Origin: Undibacterium paludis
Lineage (GTDB): Bacteria; Pseudomonadota; Gammaproteobacteria; Burkholderiales; Burkholderiaceae_D
Reading direction: 5' to 3'
Assembly (NCBI RefSeq): GCF_022568815.1
Contig: NZ_JAKZHX010000005.1
Location: 1 to 64,000 of the forward strand
Length of the DNA stretch: 64,000 nucleotides
Part shown: one piece after another, positions 50,175 to 59,167 of the stretch
Position numbering within the stretch: the first letter of the stretch is position 1
Layout: each line of letters starts with the position of its first letter
Notes under the pieces: generated by a model
The model's database searches: none
What the model saw: only the letters and a program-made list of their open reading frames with translations
Told to the model about the DNA's origin: nothing
Translations under genes and position numbers: made by a program

Positions 50175-52163
50175 ATGGCTCTACAACAGCTGGATGAGGA
50201 CCAGATACGCACCTGGACGCGACGACAGAAGGACCAATGGTGGTTTGATAATGTGTACCGCAAGGACATGGCGCAGCTCACCCTGCGTTCGGCACTGACC
50301 GGTTTTTTGCTCGGCGGCATACTGGCTGCCACGGCACTGTACATCGGCGCCAAGACGGGCATAGGCATAGGTGTGGGGCTGACTTCGGTGATTCTGTCGT
50401 TTGCCATTTTCCGTATCCTGCATGGCCTCGGTATTACTGCCGACTACACCATACTGGAAAACAACTGTACGCAATCCATCGCCACGGCTGCGGGTTATAT
50501 GATCAACCCCATGATATCGAGCCTGGCTGCCTATATGCTCATCACCGGCAAGATCATCCCCTGGTGGCAAATGCTGGTCTGGGTCATGGTGGTGGCGCTC
50601 ATCGGCGTACTGGTGGCCTTCCCGCTCAAGCGCCGCTTTGTCAATGAAGACCAGTTGCCCTTCCCGGAAGGCCGGGCCTGCGGTGTGGTGCTTGATTCAC
50701 TGTACACCGACGGCGCCGGCAGCGGCCTGTACAAAGCCAAGCTGCTTGGCTATACCAGCCTGTTTGCCGGTTTATACCAGATGATCGTCAGCGATGGCTG
50801 GATGCGCCTGATACAGTTCAAGATTTTGCGCATGGACAAGTGGGCAGGCATGACAGAAGCATGGAACCTGCAGGAGAGGCTGGACACGTATTACTATACG
50901 GCAGCCGCCAAGTTTCACTGGTCGATACCGAATATCCTGGGCACCGATATCCGTCAGCTGGGCTTGCGCCTGAACCTGGACGTGGCCATGTTTGGCGTCG
51001 GTGGCCTGATGGGCATACGGGTGGCCAGCAGCGTCATGCTGGGCGCTTTCATCAATTTTGTCATCCTGGCGCCATGGATGATACAAAATGGCGACATCGC
51101 CGCCCGCACCCTGCCCAATGGCACGGTAGTACCGATTTCTCGTACCGAAATCGTCAATCAGTGGGGTTTGTGGTGGGCAGTGACGATGATGGTGGTCGGC
51201 TCCATGGTGGGTCTGCTGGCCAAACCTGAATTGTTCAAGGCGGCCTTCAAATCCATGACCGGCAACGGCAAGAAGGAAAAAGACAACGGCCCCGACCCGC
51301 TCAAGGACATTGAAGTACCGTTGTGGATTTCTTATGTCGGCGTACCGGTGCTGTGTGCGGTTGCTGCCTGGCTGGTCAATCTGCTGTTCGGCGTGCCGTT
51401 CATCATGGCACTGGTCGCTTTCCCGCTGATTTTTGTGCTGACCGTCATCTGTATCAATGCCATGGCACTGACTTCCTGGGCGCCGATTGGGGCCCTGGCC
51501 AAGATCACGCAATTCAGCATGGGTGCGATTGACCGCAGCAATCCGGCCAATAACCTGTTACCAGCAGGCATGACTTCGGACATCGCCTTCAATGCTTCAT
51601 CACTGCTGTCAGACATCAAGCCAGGCTACATGCTCGGTGGCAAACCGCGCCATCAGGTCCTGGGCCATATCATCGGCATCGTCTCTGGTGCACTGGCTTG
51701 CGTACCGCTGTTCTTCCTGCTGTTCCTGCCGCCGGACGCCAATGGCCTGCGCAGTACGGCCACGATTGTCAGCGAGCAGTTTGCCTTCCCGTCTGCCCTG
51801 CAATGGAAGGGTGTGGCCGAGATCATCGCCAAGGGTGTCAGCGGCTTGCCGGTTTCTGCCATCATCGCCATGGCTGTAGCTGGTTTGTGCGCTGTGTTCA
51901 TTGAAGTCGGCAATATCGTCACCCGTGGCCGCATTCCGCTGTCTGCGGTCTCGATAGGCCTGGGCGTAGTCTTGCCACCTGAGTCCTGCTTTGCCATGTG
52001 GATAGGCGCCCTGATCTTCTGGTACATGGGCAAGAAAAATCCGGAAAAAGGCTCGAAGGGCCATACTTTCTGGGTCGAGGGCTGCGAAGCCATCAGTGCC
52101 GGCCTGATATCTGGTGCAGCGATACTGGGTATAGGTAACGCCATCATCAATGTGATGATGTAA
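50175..52163 (+). CDS. OPT family oligopeptide transporter
   Basis: A 662-residue membrane protein with about 15 helices; it begins MALQQLDEDQIRTWTRRQKD and then enters a run of helices with ALYIGAKTGIGIGVGLTSV. OPT family proteins carry small peptides or metal chelates by proton symport. Substrate unknown. The leader holds tandem repeats and a consensus ribosome site; a strong intrinsic terminator follows the stop, so the gene is monocistronic. Confidence 0.92.
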   Translation: MALQQLDEDQIRTWTRRQKDQWWFDNVYRKDMAQLTLRSALTGFLLGGILAATALYIGAKTGIGIGVGLTSVILSFAIFRILHGLGITADYTILENNCTQSIATAAGYMINPMISSLAAYMLITGKIIPWWQMLVWVMVVALIGVLVAFPLKRRFVNEDQLPFPEGRACGVVLDSLYTDGAGSGLYKAKLLGYTSLFAGLYQMIVSDGWMRLIQFKILRMDKWAGMTEAWNLQERLDTYYYTAAAKFHWSIPNILGTDIRQLGLRLNLDVAMFGVGGLMGIRVASSVMLGAFINFVILAPWMIQNGDIAARTLPNGTVVPISRTEIVNQWGLWWAVTMMVVGSMVGLLAKPELFKAAFKSMTGNGKKEKDNGPDPLKDIEVPLWISYVGVPVLCAVAAWLVNLLFGVPFIMALVAFPLIFVLTVICINAMALTSWAPIGALAKITQFSMGAIDRSNPANNLLPAGMTSDIAFNASSLLSDIKPGYMLGGKPRHQVLGHIIGIVSGALACVPLFFLLFLPPDANGLRSTATIVSEQFAFPSALQWKGVAEIIAKGVSGLPVSAIIAMAVAGLCAVFIEVGNIVTRGRIPLSAVSIGLGVVLPPESCFAMWIGALIFWYMGKKNPEKGSKGHTFWVEGCEAISAGLISGAAILGIGNAIINVMM

Positions 52164-52192
52164 GCTGCAACGAAACAAGCAGGCAAATACAG

Positions 52193-52224
52193 TCCGGTCA
52201 GGTTTTACCTGACCGGATTTTTTT
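52193..52224 (+). terminator. Intrinsic terminator of the OPT gene
   Basis: TCCGGTCAGG (52193-52202) and CCTGACCGGA (52208-52217) form a perfect 10-bp stem with loop TTTTA, followed by seven Ts (52218-52224). The T tract runs into the stop codon of the convergent TetR gene. Confidence 0.95.
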
Positions 52225-52864
52225 ATGTCGATTTGCTTGTGGTCCTAGCCTGTAAATAGCACAGCAGCATGTCCACCAGTTCGCCCTTGCCACGCTGTAA
52301 AAATTCTGCCGGCGCCTGGTCTATCACCAGCCTGTGGGTGAAATGCTCTATCGCATGGACGACAAAGTAAGCCTGCATCTGCCTGTCTGCCTGCCGCACA
52401 TCGCTGCGCAAGGCCAGACAGCGTCCCACTTCCGCGATCAGGAACTGTTCTGCCTGTTTCGCAGTTTGCCGCAGGGCTGCCGGCAACAGGCCTTCTTCAT
52501 ACAGCAGCCTGTGCAAACCGGGATTGTGCTCATGCAAACGTATCATGTGACCAACAATATCGTGTAGCGTGGACTCCAGCGACTGTTCTGAGGCTCGCAA
52601 TGTTTCCAGCAATTGCACACTGAGAGCCAGGCCCTCTGCCAGATGCTGCTCAGCCAGCGCTGTCAGTATGGCATCTTTGTTGGGGTAGTACTGGTACAAG
52701 GAACCTATGGACACGCCAGCCCGGCTGGCGATACGTGCAGTGGTGCCGGCAGCATAGCCAAATTCATCAAAAATGTGAATAGCTGCCTGCAATATGGCTT
52801 GCACAGTCAGCCTGGAACGCTGCTGAAGCGGCTGTTTTAAAGGCTGAGCACCCGATTTGGCCAT
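52223..52864 (-). CDS. TetR family regulator
   Basis: A 213-residue TetR protein: after a basic leader the helix-turn-helix reads TARIASRAGVSIGSLYQYYPNKDAIL. It is divergent from an alpha/beta hydrolase gene. I prefer the ATG at 52864 over 52897, because the latter would overlap a promoter and inverted repeat (52891-52919). It probably represses the hydrolase gene; ligand unknown. Confidence 0.88.
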   Translation of the reverse strand: MAKSGAQPLKQPLQQRSRLTVQAILQAAIHIFDEFGYAAGTTARIASRAGVSIGSLYQYYPNKDAILTALAEQHLAEGLALSVQLLETLRASEQSLESTLHDIVGHMIRLHEHNPGLHRLLYEEGLLPAALRQTAKQAEQFLIAEVGRCLALRSDVRQADRQMQAYFVVHAIEHFTHRLVIDQAPAEFLQRGKGELVDMLLCYLQARTTSKST

Positions 52865-52890
52865 GGTGGATAAAGCCCCCGGAAAGCGAA

Positions 52891-52919
52891 TAGACAATGT
52901 GAGTAATTGTTCATATTAT
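52891..52919 (+). promoter_or_regulatory. Promoter with embedded inverted repeat, hydrolase gene
   Basis: TAGACA (52891-52896) and TATTAT (52914-52919) are spaced by 17 bases and match the -35 and -10 consensus in five and four of six positions or better. Within the spacer lies ACAAT-N7-ATTGT (52894-52910), an exact inverted repeat fit for a TetR dimer. The hydrolase ATG at 52952 is downstream. A repressor bound here would block RNA polymerase. Confidence 0.6.
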
Positions 52920-52951
52920 AGCCTGACATGTATCTACCAGGCTATCACACC

Positions 52952-53929
52952 ATGAATATCCATCAGGCACGCTCCAGCGAGACTTACTGGCATTGTTATC
53001 ACCCCCCTGCCTTGCTGGCACGGGTGCTGGCGGTATTACAGACCAGGCACCTGCCATCCACCGGGGTGGAGTTGCATATGGACCTCTACCAGCAACAGGA
53101 CAACGCAGCCCCGGTGCTGATATTGAATCATGGCGGTGGCGGCTATGGCGGCCTCTTCGTCGGCCTGGCTCTTGCTTTTTACGAGCAGGGCTATACCGTG
53201 ATCGTCCCCGACCAGAAAGGCCAGGGACGATCAGGCGGCGCTCCAGGGGACTTTACTGTTGCCGAGGCAGTGCAAAACATCGTCGATGTGGCAAACTGGG
53301 CCAGGACAGAGTTTGCCGGCCCGCTCTACCTGTGCGGTGGCAGCATAGGCGGCGGCCTGACCTATGCCGCTGCCGCCGTGCTGGCAAAACAGCACAAGCC
53401 ACCGGTCACCGCCGTTTGCCTGAACCTGTATGATTTTGGCGACCCGGTCACCGGCCTGGCTTTTACCCGTTTTGCAAACCTGGCAAAATTCCCCGGTCTG
53501 GCCAGGATGTGCAGGGCCACGAGCAGCCTGCTGGCAAGACTGGCGCCGCAACTGCGTCTGCCCTACCGCCCGCTGGCACGCTTTGAAAACATGGTGGATG
53601 AACGTGACCTGGCGCAAGGCTTTTACGCCAAATGGCAGGCCGATCCACTGACTTTACGCACAGTCACGGCCCGCTATTTTGCCAGTATGTTGGCGACTCC
53701 CTTTGCGATAGCGCTGGAAGACAATAAACAGGTGCCCGTACTGGTCATCAACCAGAAGCGCGACAGGATGGTGAAACCACAATTGACCATGAATTGCTAC
53801 CAGCGCCTGTCAGGGCAAAAAACTTATGTAGAAATCGACTGGGGACATTTTTCCTTGCTGCCGGAATTCAATGCTGAACTTGTGCGGCTTGGCAGGCAAT
53901 GGCTGGCCAGCCTTGCCGCTCCTGCATGA
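52952..53929 (+). CDS. Alpha/beta hydrolase
   Basis: A 325-residue protein with HGGGGYGGLF (oxyanion segment), a DQKGQGRS stretch, the nucleophile elbow CGGSIGGG (Ser in G-x-S-x-G form) and a final DWGHFSLLPEF with the likely catalytic His. No signal peptide. It is regulated, I infer, by the divergent TetR. Start 52928 would be next to the predicted transcription start, so 52952 is preferred. A palindromic repeat begins three bases after the stop. Confidence 0.82.
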   Translation: MNIHQARSSETYWHCYHPPALLARVLAVLQTRHLPSTGVELHMDLYQQQDNAAPVLILNHGGGGYGGLFVGLALAFYEQGYTVIVPDQKGQGRSGGAPGDFTVAEAVQNIVDVANWARTEFAGPLYLCGGSIGGGLTYAAAAVLAKQHKPPVTAVCLNLYDFGDPVTGLAFTRFANLAKFPGLARMCRATSSLLARLAPQLRLPYRPLARFENMVDERDLAQGFYAKWQADPLTLRTVTARYFASMLATPFAIALEDNKQVPVLVINQKRDRMVKPQLTMNCYQRLSGQKTYVEIDWGHFSLLPEFNAELVRLGRQWLASLAAPA

Positions 53930-53931
53930 TC

Positions 53932-54091
53932 AGTGTAGTGTTGCACGTAGATTGCGACGAATAAAAATGACGGATTTGGTGTCGAATCGAGGCGCAAACC
54001 AAAGCAATAGTGAGCTATTGCGCGGATTTGCAACGATGAGTCGGCGCGAAAGACGCATTTTTATGTCGCAAGAAGAGTGCAGCACTACACT
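53932..54091. repeat. 160-bp imperfect palindromic repeat
   Basis: AGTGTAGTGTTGCAC (53932-53946) is matched at the other end by GTGCAGCACTACACT (54077-54091) in reverse complement with one mismatch. Further pairs lie inside: ATAAAAATG with CATTTTTAT, and the central GCAATAG-TGAG-CTATTGC (54004-54021). The whole forms one long imperfect hairpin. It fills the gap between two convergent genes and its right end supplies the TAG stop of the VOC gene. Its style is that of dispersed REP/MITE elements. Confidence 0.8.
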
Positions 54092-54470
54092 AGCCCACCA
54101 CATCAGCACCTGGCGCATAGTAAGTGATTTCAAAACGTATGCCGTCTGCATCTTTCATGAACAAAGCCAGTGAACCGCCGAGATTTTGCATGTGGGGCAC
54201 GTCAAACCCGGCCTCCTGCATGGTCTGACGGATCTGCAAGACCTGTTCTGCTGATGTTGCGCCAAAACCCAGGTGATTCATGCCTGCCCCATAGCGTTCA
54301 TAGGGCCGGGTATCCGGATGCGCCTGCAAGAAATGAAAAAAGAAGCCATCACCATCAGTCCAGACCTGGGGCTTGCTCTCGACAAAACCCAGTTGCGGTA
54401 ACAGGCATTCATAATAAGGCATGCTGACTTCCAGTGAAGTCACCAGCAGGGAGATATGATCCATCTTCAT
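54090..54470 (-). CDS. VOC (glyoxalase/bleomycin resistance) family protein
   Basis: A 126-residue single VOC domain: MKMDHISLLVTSLEVSMPYY at the start, GMNHLGFGA in the middle and FEITYY at the end, where His and Glu metal ligands are expected. Substrate unknown. The ATG at 54470 matches family starts; the frame opens at 54515. Its stop codon lies in the right end of a 160-bp palindromic repeat, so the last residues may have been altered by that element. Confidence 0.85.
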   Translation of the reverse strand: MKMDHISLLVTSLEVSMPYYECLLPQLGFVESKPQVWTDGDGFFFHFLQAHPDTRPYERYGAGMNHLGFGATSAEQVLQIRQTMQEAGFDVPHMQNLGGSLALFMKDADGIRFEITYYAPGADVVG

Positions 54471-54622
54471 TTGCCTGCGCGGCAAACTGGTCTTGCTTAT
54501 ATATTGATTTTGCATACATACTCCCTGTCAACGAAGTCCACAGTATCTTGCGGCGGCATCATGGTGACTAGCGACAAATATGCACCAGGGTGTAGAAAAA
54601 AATTCACAGAATAAAAACAGAT

Positions 54623-55582
54623 ATGCAAAAAATTCCAGGCTTGAATGATTTACGTATTTTTGAGGCAGCGGGCCGCTTGCAGAATTTTCGCCTGGCGGGG
54701 CAAGAACTCAGCCTCACGCATAGCGCAGTCAGCCATCGCATACGTTCACTGGAAGAGCAACTGGGGCTGGAGTTGTTCGAACGCCAGAACGGTGTCCGGC
54801 TGACCGATGCCGGGCGTGAACTGCATGCGGCAGTGACACTCTCGCTTGACCAGCTGGGTACCGCCATCGATCGCATCAGCCAGCATTACCGCAGCCCACG
54901 CCAGGTGGTGCGGATCGCCAGCCTGCCCGCTTTCGCTGCTTACTGGCTGCTCCCCAGGTTGCATGATTTTTATCTGGCTTATCCCGATATCTCCATACAA
55001 ATCCAGGCTAGCGTAGAGCTGGCGGAACTGGGTGAAAATGGCGTCGACCTGGCCTTGCGCTTTGGTACTGGCAAATGGGCGAATGTGAACAGTCACAAAC
55101 TGATGGTCGAATATTATTACCCCGTAGCTTCAGCAGATTTCATCACCCTGCACCAGCCAGCGACAGAAAAAGACTTGCCGACACTACCACTGCTGGTGCA
55201 TGCCAATACCACAGGCGCCGGTTCGTCCTGGTCTGCGTATTTCAAGGCCTTGGGCCTGCACGCGCAGCAGACGCTGCGCAGCATCAGCTTTGATGACAGC
55301 AACCTGGTATTACAGGCGGCTGAACATGGACATGGCATTGCCTTTGAGCGCCACAGCCATGTCAGCACCAGGATTAAATCCGGTCACTTGCAAAGGCTGT
55401 TCGACAGCGGTCTGCATAGTCTGAGCCATTATTATCTCCTTTCTACAAAACAAGGCATGAGCATCCCCGCTGTCCGATGTGTGCATGACTGGCTCATCAG
55501 CCAGGCGAAAGAATTTACCGTGCAAAGCGCGGCAGAGCTGGCACAGATACAATGGCTCAATACAGTCAATGATCCAGGTTGA
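54623..55582 (+). CDS. LysR family transcriptional regulator (GcvA-like)
   Basis: A 319-residue LysR protein: N-terminal winged helix (LNDLRIFEAAGRLQNFRLAG, then LSLTHSAVSHRIRSLEEQLG) and a periplasmic-binding-like effector domain. The LPLLVHANT and ILQ-like patterns recall the GcvA subgroup. The SDR gene lies 34 bases downstream on the same strand and may be its target or co-transcribed partner. Confidence 0.9.
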   Translation: MQKIPGLNDLRIFEAAGRLQNFRLAGQELSLTHSAVSHRIRSLEEQLGLELFERQNGVRLTDAGRELHAAVTLSLDQLGTAIDRISQHYRSPRQVVRIASLPAFAAYWLLPRLHDFYLAYPDISIQIQASVELAELGENGVDLALRFGTGKWANVNSHKLMVEYYYPVASADFITLHQPATEKDLPTLPLLVHANTTGAGSSWSAYFKALGLHAQQTLRSISFDDSNLVLQAAEHGHGIAFERHSHVSTRIKSGHLQRLFDSGLHSLSHYYLLSTKQGMSIPAVRCVHDWLISQAKEFTVQSAAELAQIQWLNTVNDPG

Positions 55583-55616
55583 ATCTGGATCATCTGGATG
55601 AATCGTGGAGCAATAC

Positions 55617-56369
55617 ATGCAATTCCAAGACAAGAAAATTACACTCACCGGCGCCAGTATTGATGGCTTCGGTGGCTCACTGGCGCTATGTTTCGCAAAA
55701 CTGGGAGCAGAGCTGTATATATCGGCACGCACACTGGAAAAAGCACAGACAACGGCGGCTGCGGTGCAAGCACGAGTACCTGCTGCACGGATCCATGCCT
55801 TCGAGGTCAATACCAGCAGCCTGAACGACATCAAGGCTTGCGCGAGTGCTGTGCAGAAAATGACGGGACACATAGACATACTGATCAACAATGCGTCTTA
55901 CTGGCTGGCCGGTGATATCAGCACCGGCAGTGACGAAGAAATTGCCGAGACCATCAATTCCACCGTGACCGGTGTCATCTACACGACCAAGTATTTTTTG
56001 CCTCTGCTGAAAAACTCGACCTGCCCCGACATCATCAACATGAATGGCTCACCCGCCCTGCCCGGCCTGATCCATGCAACTGCCCATGAAGCCTTTGCCG
56101 CAGCCAAGGCTGCGCAAGCAACATTCATGAATTACCTGCGCGAACGCCACCGCGGCAGCGGTTTGCGCATCTGCTCCATCTTCCCGCCCAACTTCAAGAA
56201 CATTTCTGCTTTTGATGAAACAGCCTGGAATACGCCCAAAGCAGCGGGCAGTACGGCCAACGATTATCTGACAGCCAGAAATGTTTTTGCCGCCATACAG
56301 TTTGCACTGAGCCAGGACAGGATTTGCAGCATAGACCAGATTGTACTGAGCAATAACAGTCCGGCTTAA
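55617..56369 (+). CDS. Short-chain dehydrogenase/reductase lacking the catalytic Tyr
   Basis: A 250-residue SDR fold: TGASIDGFGGSLALCFA (nucleotide site), LINNASYW, NMNGSPALPG (with Ser) and then HEAFAAAKAAQATFM. Where SDRs have YxxxK this reads F-A-A-A-K, so the catalytic Tyr is Phe and normal reductase chemistry is doubtful. The start at 55617 has GGAG six bases upstream. It follows the LysR gene closely. Confidence 0.85.
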   Translation: MQFQDKKITLTGASIDGFGGSLALCFAKLGAELYISARTLEKAQTTAAAVQARVPAARIHAFEVNTSSLNDIKACASAVQKMTGHIDILINNASYWLAGDISTGSDEEIAETINSTVTGVIYTTKYFLPLLKNSTCPDIINMNGSPALPGLIHATAHEAFAAAKAAQATFMNYLRERHRGSGLRICSIFPPNFKNISAFDETAWNTPKAAGSTANDYLTARNVFAAIQFALSQDRICSIDQIVLSNNSPA

Positions 56370-56579
56370 GCAGGCAAATGTTTTCGCACGTCATCATTAT
56401 TTTTGACTATTGATTTTTGATGCCTGATGCTGCAGCGCACATCACAAAAAACCTGCCATACAAAAAAATTTCAGATTTTATGAAGTTTCCTGACATCCAA
56501 AACCACTGCTCGTGCGTTAAGGAAGAACTCATTGCGCTTTTTTAAGCTCATGTTCAAACTTTGCGCCAGGAATAATTTC

Positions 56580-58922
56580 ATGTCTGTCATCACCAAACAC
56601 AAAGCAATCCGGATTTTACCGTCTACCGGCAAAGCCGTGTTGAAAATCGCCGCACTGGCTGTTGCCGGCCTGTTCATGCTTGCCCCAGTGTATGCGCAGG
56701 ACGAGCCGCCAGGTCGTGTTGCCAGACTCAGTTACTCCTATGGCAATATCAGCTTTGCTGACGCCGGCAGCAATAACTGGACCAGCCTGCAGGCGAACCG
56801 TCCGATTTCCACCGGTGACAGCATCCAGGTTCCTTACGCTGGCAAGGCAGAATTGCATATCGGTGCGAATGCCTTGCGCATGCAGGACAACACCAGTATC
56901 AGCTTCAGCCTGCTTGATGATGACAATACCCAGATCGACATGACGCAAGGCAGCATGGTCTTGAAGATACGCGAGCTGAGCAACAGGGAAAACTTCGATA
57001 TACGTACACCCAACCTGGTGTTTTCGTTACAGGAACCGGGCGAATACCGCATCAATATCAACAGTGACAACACCACGACCGTGCAGGTAAGGCACGGCAT
57101 GGCGATTGCCCGTGGCGAGCATGACAGCATCACCATCAGACAGGGTGAGCAGTCACGCTTCGCCGGCAGCAATCTGCAACACACCATGATAGGCAGCGTA
57201 CCACCACCCGATGCTTTTGACCTGTGGGCGGCAGACCGCGACCGTGCAGAAGAAAGCGTGGAAACCGCCCGCTATGTCTCGCGTGAAGTGATAGGTTATG
57301 AACAGCTTGACCGCTATGGCGCATGGGAAACCAGCGTCGACTATGGCCCGGTCTGGTACCCCAGCCAGGTCAGCGTGACCTGGGCACCCTACCGTGATGG
57401 CAACTGGGTATGGGTAGCTCCCTGGGGCTGGACCTGGGTAGACCGTGCACCCTGGGGTTTTGCGCCGTATCACTATGGCCGCTGGGCATATATTGGAACA
57501 CGCTGGGCCTGGGTGCCTGGTGCCTATCACAAACACTACAGACCGGTGTATGCACCAGCCCTGGTCGCCTTTGTTGGTAACGACGGTCAGTATTTTTCTG
57601 GCTCGGGCCCGGCACGCAATCACCATCTTGGCCCGTCTGTCGCCTGGTTCCCGCTTGGTCCTGGCGAAAGCTACAGGCCCGGCTATACAAGCAACCAGTA
57701 TTACATACAACGCCTCAACCAGAATATCGTCATCAACAATGTCGTCGTGAACAATAACTATGTTCATCTGGCTAACCGGCGCGCCTGGACAGTCGTGCCG
57801 ACCAATACATTTGTACGTGGCGACTATGTCCTGCCGGTGTCAAACAACCGCGTGATCACCCAGGATAAAAAACCACCTGTCGTCGTGACTGAAGCCCCAC
57901 ATATCACGCCAGCCGTCAGCAACCGCTTTGGCGAGATACGCCAGCGCCCTGGCAACCCCATGAACAATGGTGAGCAATTCAGGCAAAGAAACCTGGTAGT
58001 GGCCCCGACCCGCCCTGAGCAGATCACCAACATCAATCCAGCCAACCCAAACGATGGCCGACAAATAAACCGCCCGGCAGAGGCTAGCAATTTTGCCGGC
58101 AGTGGCAATCGTACAATGAACGGTATCAGTGGAAACAACCAGCCGCAGCCAAATAACCTGATGCCGGCGCAAGGCGCCAATGTACCTGCCGCTGTTGCAC
58201 CGGCCAATACGGTACAGCGCGGTGGCTACCCGAATAATGGTGTGCCAAACAATAGCAACATGCCAAACAATGTTTACAACCCGCGCCCTGTCATCAACAA
58301 TGCACCGTCTACACCTGGTGCAAGCGTCAATACACCGGCCGCTATCGTCAATGTGCCGCCAGCCGTCAACAATAACGGCAATAACAATATGGGTGTGCAT
58401 ACACCTGCAACCAACGCACCGGTGAATAATGCCATCATGAACTCACCCAATTCCGGACGGCCAGCCGAGAATGTCGATCGCTCACAAAGGTACAACGGTA
58501 ACGGCAATACCTGGAACAATAACGGTCAGCCGGAAGTACACCGCGAAAGACCGGTGGAGCGCGGCAATGATCGCATCATGGATCGCCCTGCAGAGCGTGT
58601 CATGGAACGTCCGGTCGAACGCCCTGTACAGGTACAACAGGCGCCGATGATACAACCGGCGCCACAGCAGCCAAGAATGGAATCACGGCCTGCACCCGTG
58701 ATCACACCACCTCAGCAACCTGTGCACGTAGAACAACGCCAGGCGCCGGTGATGATGCCTGCACCTGTACCACAACCAGCACAAGCCGTACGCATGGAAC
58801 GGCCCGCCCCTGCGCCTGCTGCCATGCCTTCGGCTCCAGCTGCAGCACCAGTGGCAAGGCCGGAGAAGCCCAAAGAGAAAGAAGAAGCACACAATCCAAA
58901 ACGCAACCTGAACGAGAAATAA
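56580..58922 (+). CDS. Exported FecR-domain / DUF6600 protein with Asn/Pro-rich tail
   Basis: A 780-residue secreted protein: signal peptide ending VYAQ (about residue 40), a FecR-like domain (VPYAGKAELHIGANALRM, then FDIRTPNLVFSL) and a DUF6600 region full of Trp, Tyr and Gly (WAPYRDGNWVWVAPWGWTW). The last 330 residues or so are low complexity, first rich in Asn, then in Pro, Gln, Glu and Arg (repeats of the type RPVERPVQ). The start has AGGA nearby; an upstream ATG at 56532 is possible. Function unknown; envelope or surface location is likely. Confidence 0.85.
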   Translation: MSVITKHKAIRILPSTGKAVLKIAALAVAGLFMLAPVYAQDEPPGRVARLSYSYGNISFADAGSNNWTSLQANRPISTGDSIQVPYAGKAELHIGANALRMQDNTSISFSLLDDDNTQIDMTQGSMVLKIRELSNRENFDIRTPNLVFSLQEPGEYRININSDNTTTVQVRHGMAIARGEHDSITIRQGEQSRFAGSNLQHTMIGSVPPPDAFDLWAADRDRAEESVETARYVSREVIGYEQLDRYGAWETSVDYGPVWYPSQVSVTWAPYRDGNWVWVAPWGWTWVDRAPWGFAPYHYGRWAYIGTRWAWVPGAYHKHYRPVYAPALVAFVGNDGQYFSGSGPARNHHLGPSVAWFPLGPGESYRPGYTSNQYYIQRLNQNIVINNVVVNNNYVHLANRRAWTVVPTNTFVRGDYVLPVSNNRVITQDKKPPVVVTEAPHITPAVSNRFGEIRQRPGNPMNNGEQFRQRNLVVAPTRPEQITNINPANPNDGRQINRPAEASNFAGSGNRTMNGISGNNQPQPNNLMPAQGANVPAAVAPANTVQRGGYPNNGVPNNSNMPNNVYNPRPVINNAPSTPGASVNTPAAIVNVPPAVNNNGNNNMGVHTPATNAPVNNAIMNSPNSGRPAENVDRSQRYNGNGNTWNNNGQPEVHRERPVERGNDRIMDRPAERVMERPVERPVQVQQAPMIQPAPQQPRMESRPAPVITPPQQPVHVEQRQAPVMMPAPVPQPAQAVRMERPAPAPAAMPSAPAAAPVARPEKPKEKEEAHNPKRNLNEK

Positions 58923-59167
58923 CAAGGGATATACACGAGCAGCCAGGTCACTTGCAAAACAAACCATATATTTGCTTATCTAAGTGCTTGTCTAAGTGCT
59001 TACCTGCCGTGGTGCAAAAGGCAAATTCGCAAGAAACTGTGTCGGTATGCTGCATTACCGACACAGTTTGACCAATCATCTATCCAAGCTCAGACGAATT
59101 GCTGTAAATTCCAGACAAGGCTGGCAGTTGTCGCCATATTCCTTCTGATGTCCCGTCTGTATTGCTC
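58923..59167. other. Intergenic region with tandem repeat and hairpin
   Basis: CTTATCTAAGTG and CTTGTCTAAGTG stand head to tail (58975-58986, 58987-58998). Further on AAACTGTGTCGGTA (59034-59047) and TACCGACACAGTTT (59056-59069) form a perfect 14-bp hairpin with an eight-base loop. No T tract follows, so it is an incomplete terminator at best. No gene seen. Confidence 0.7.
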
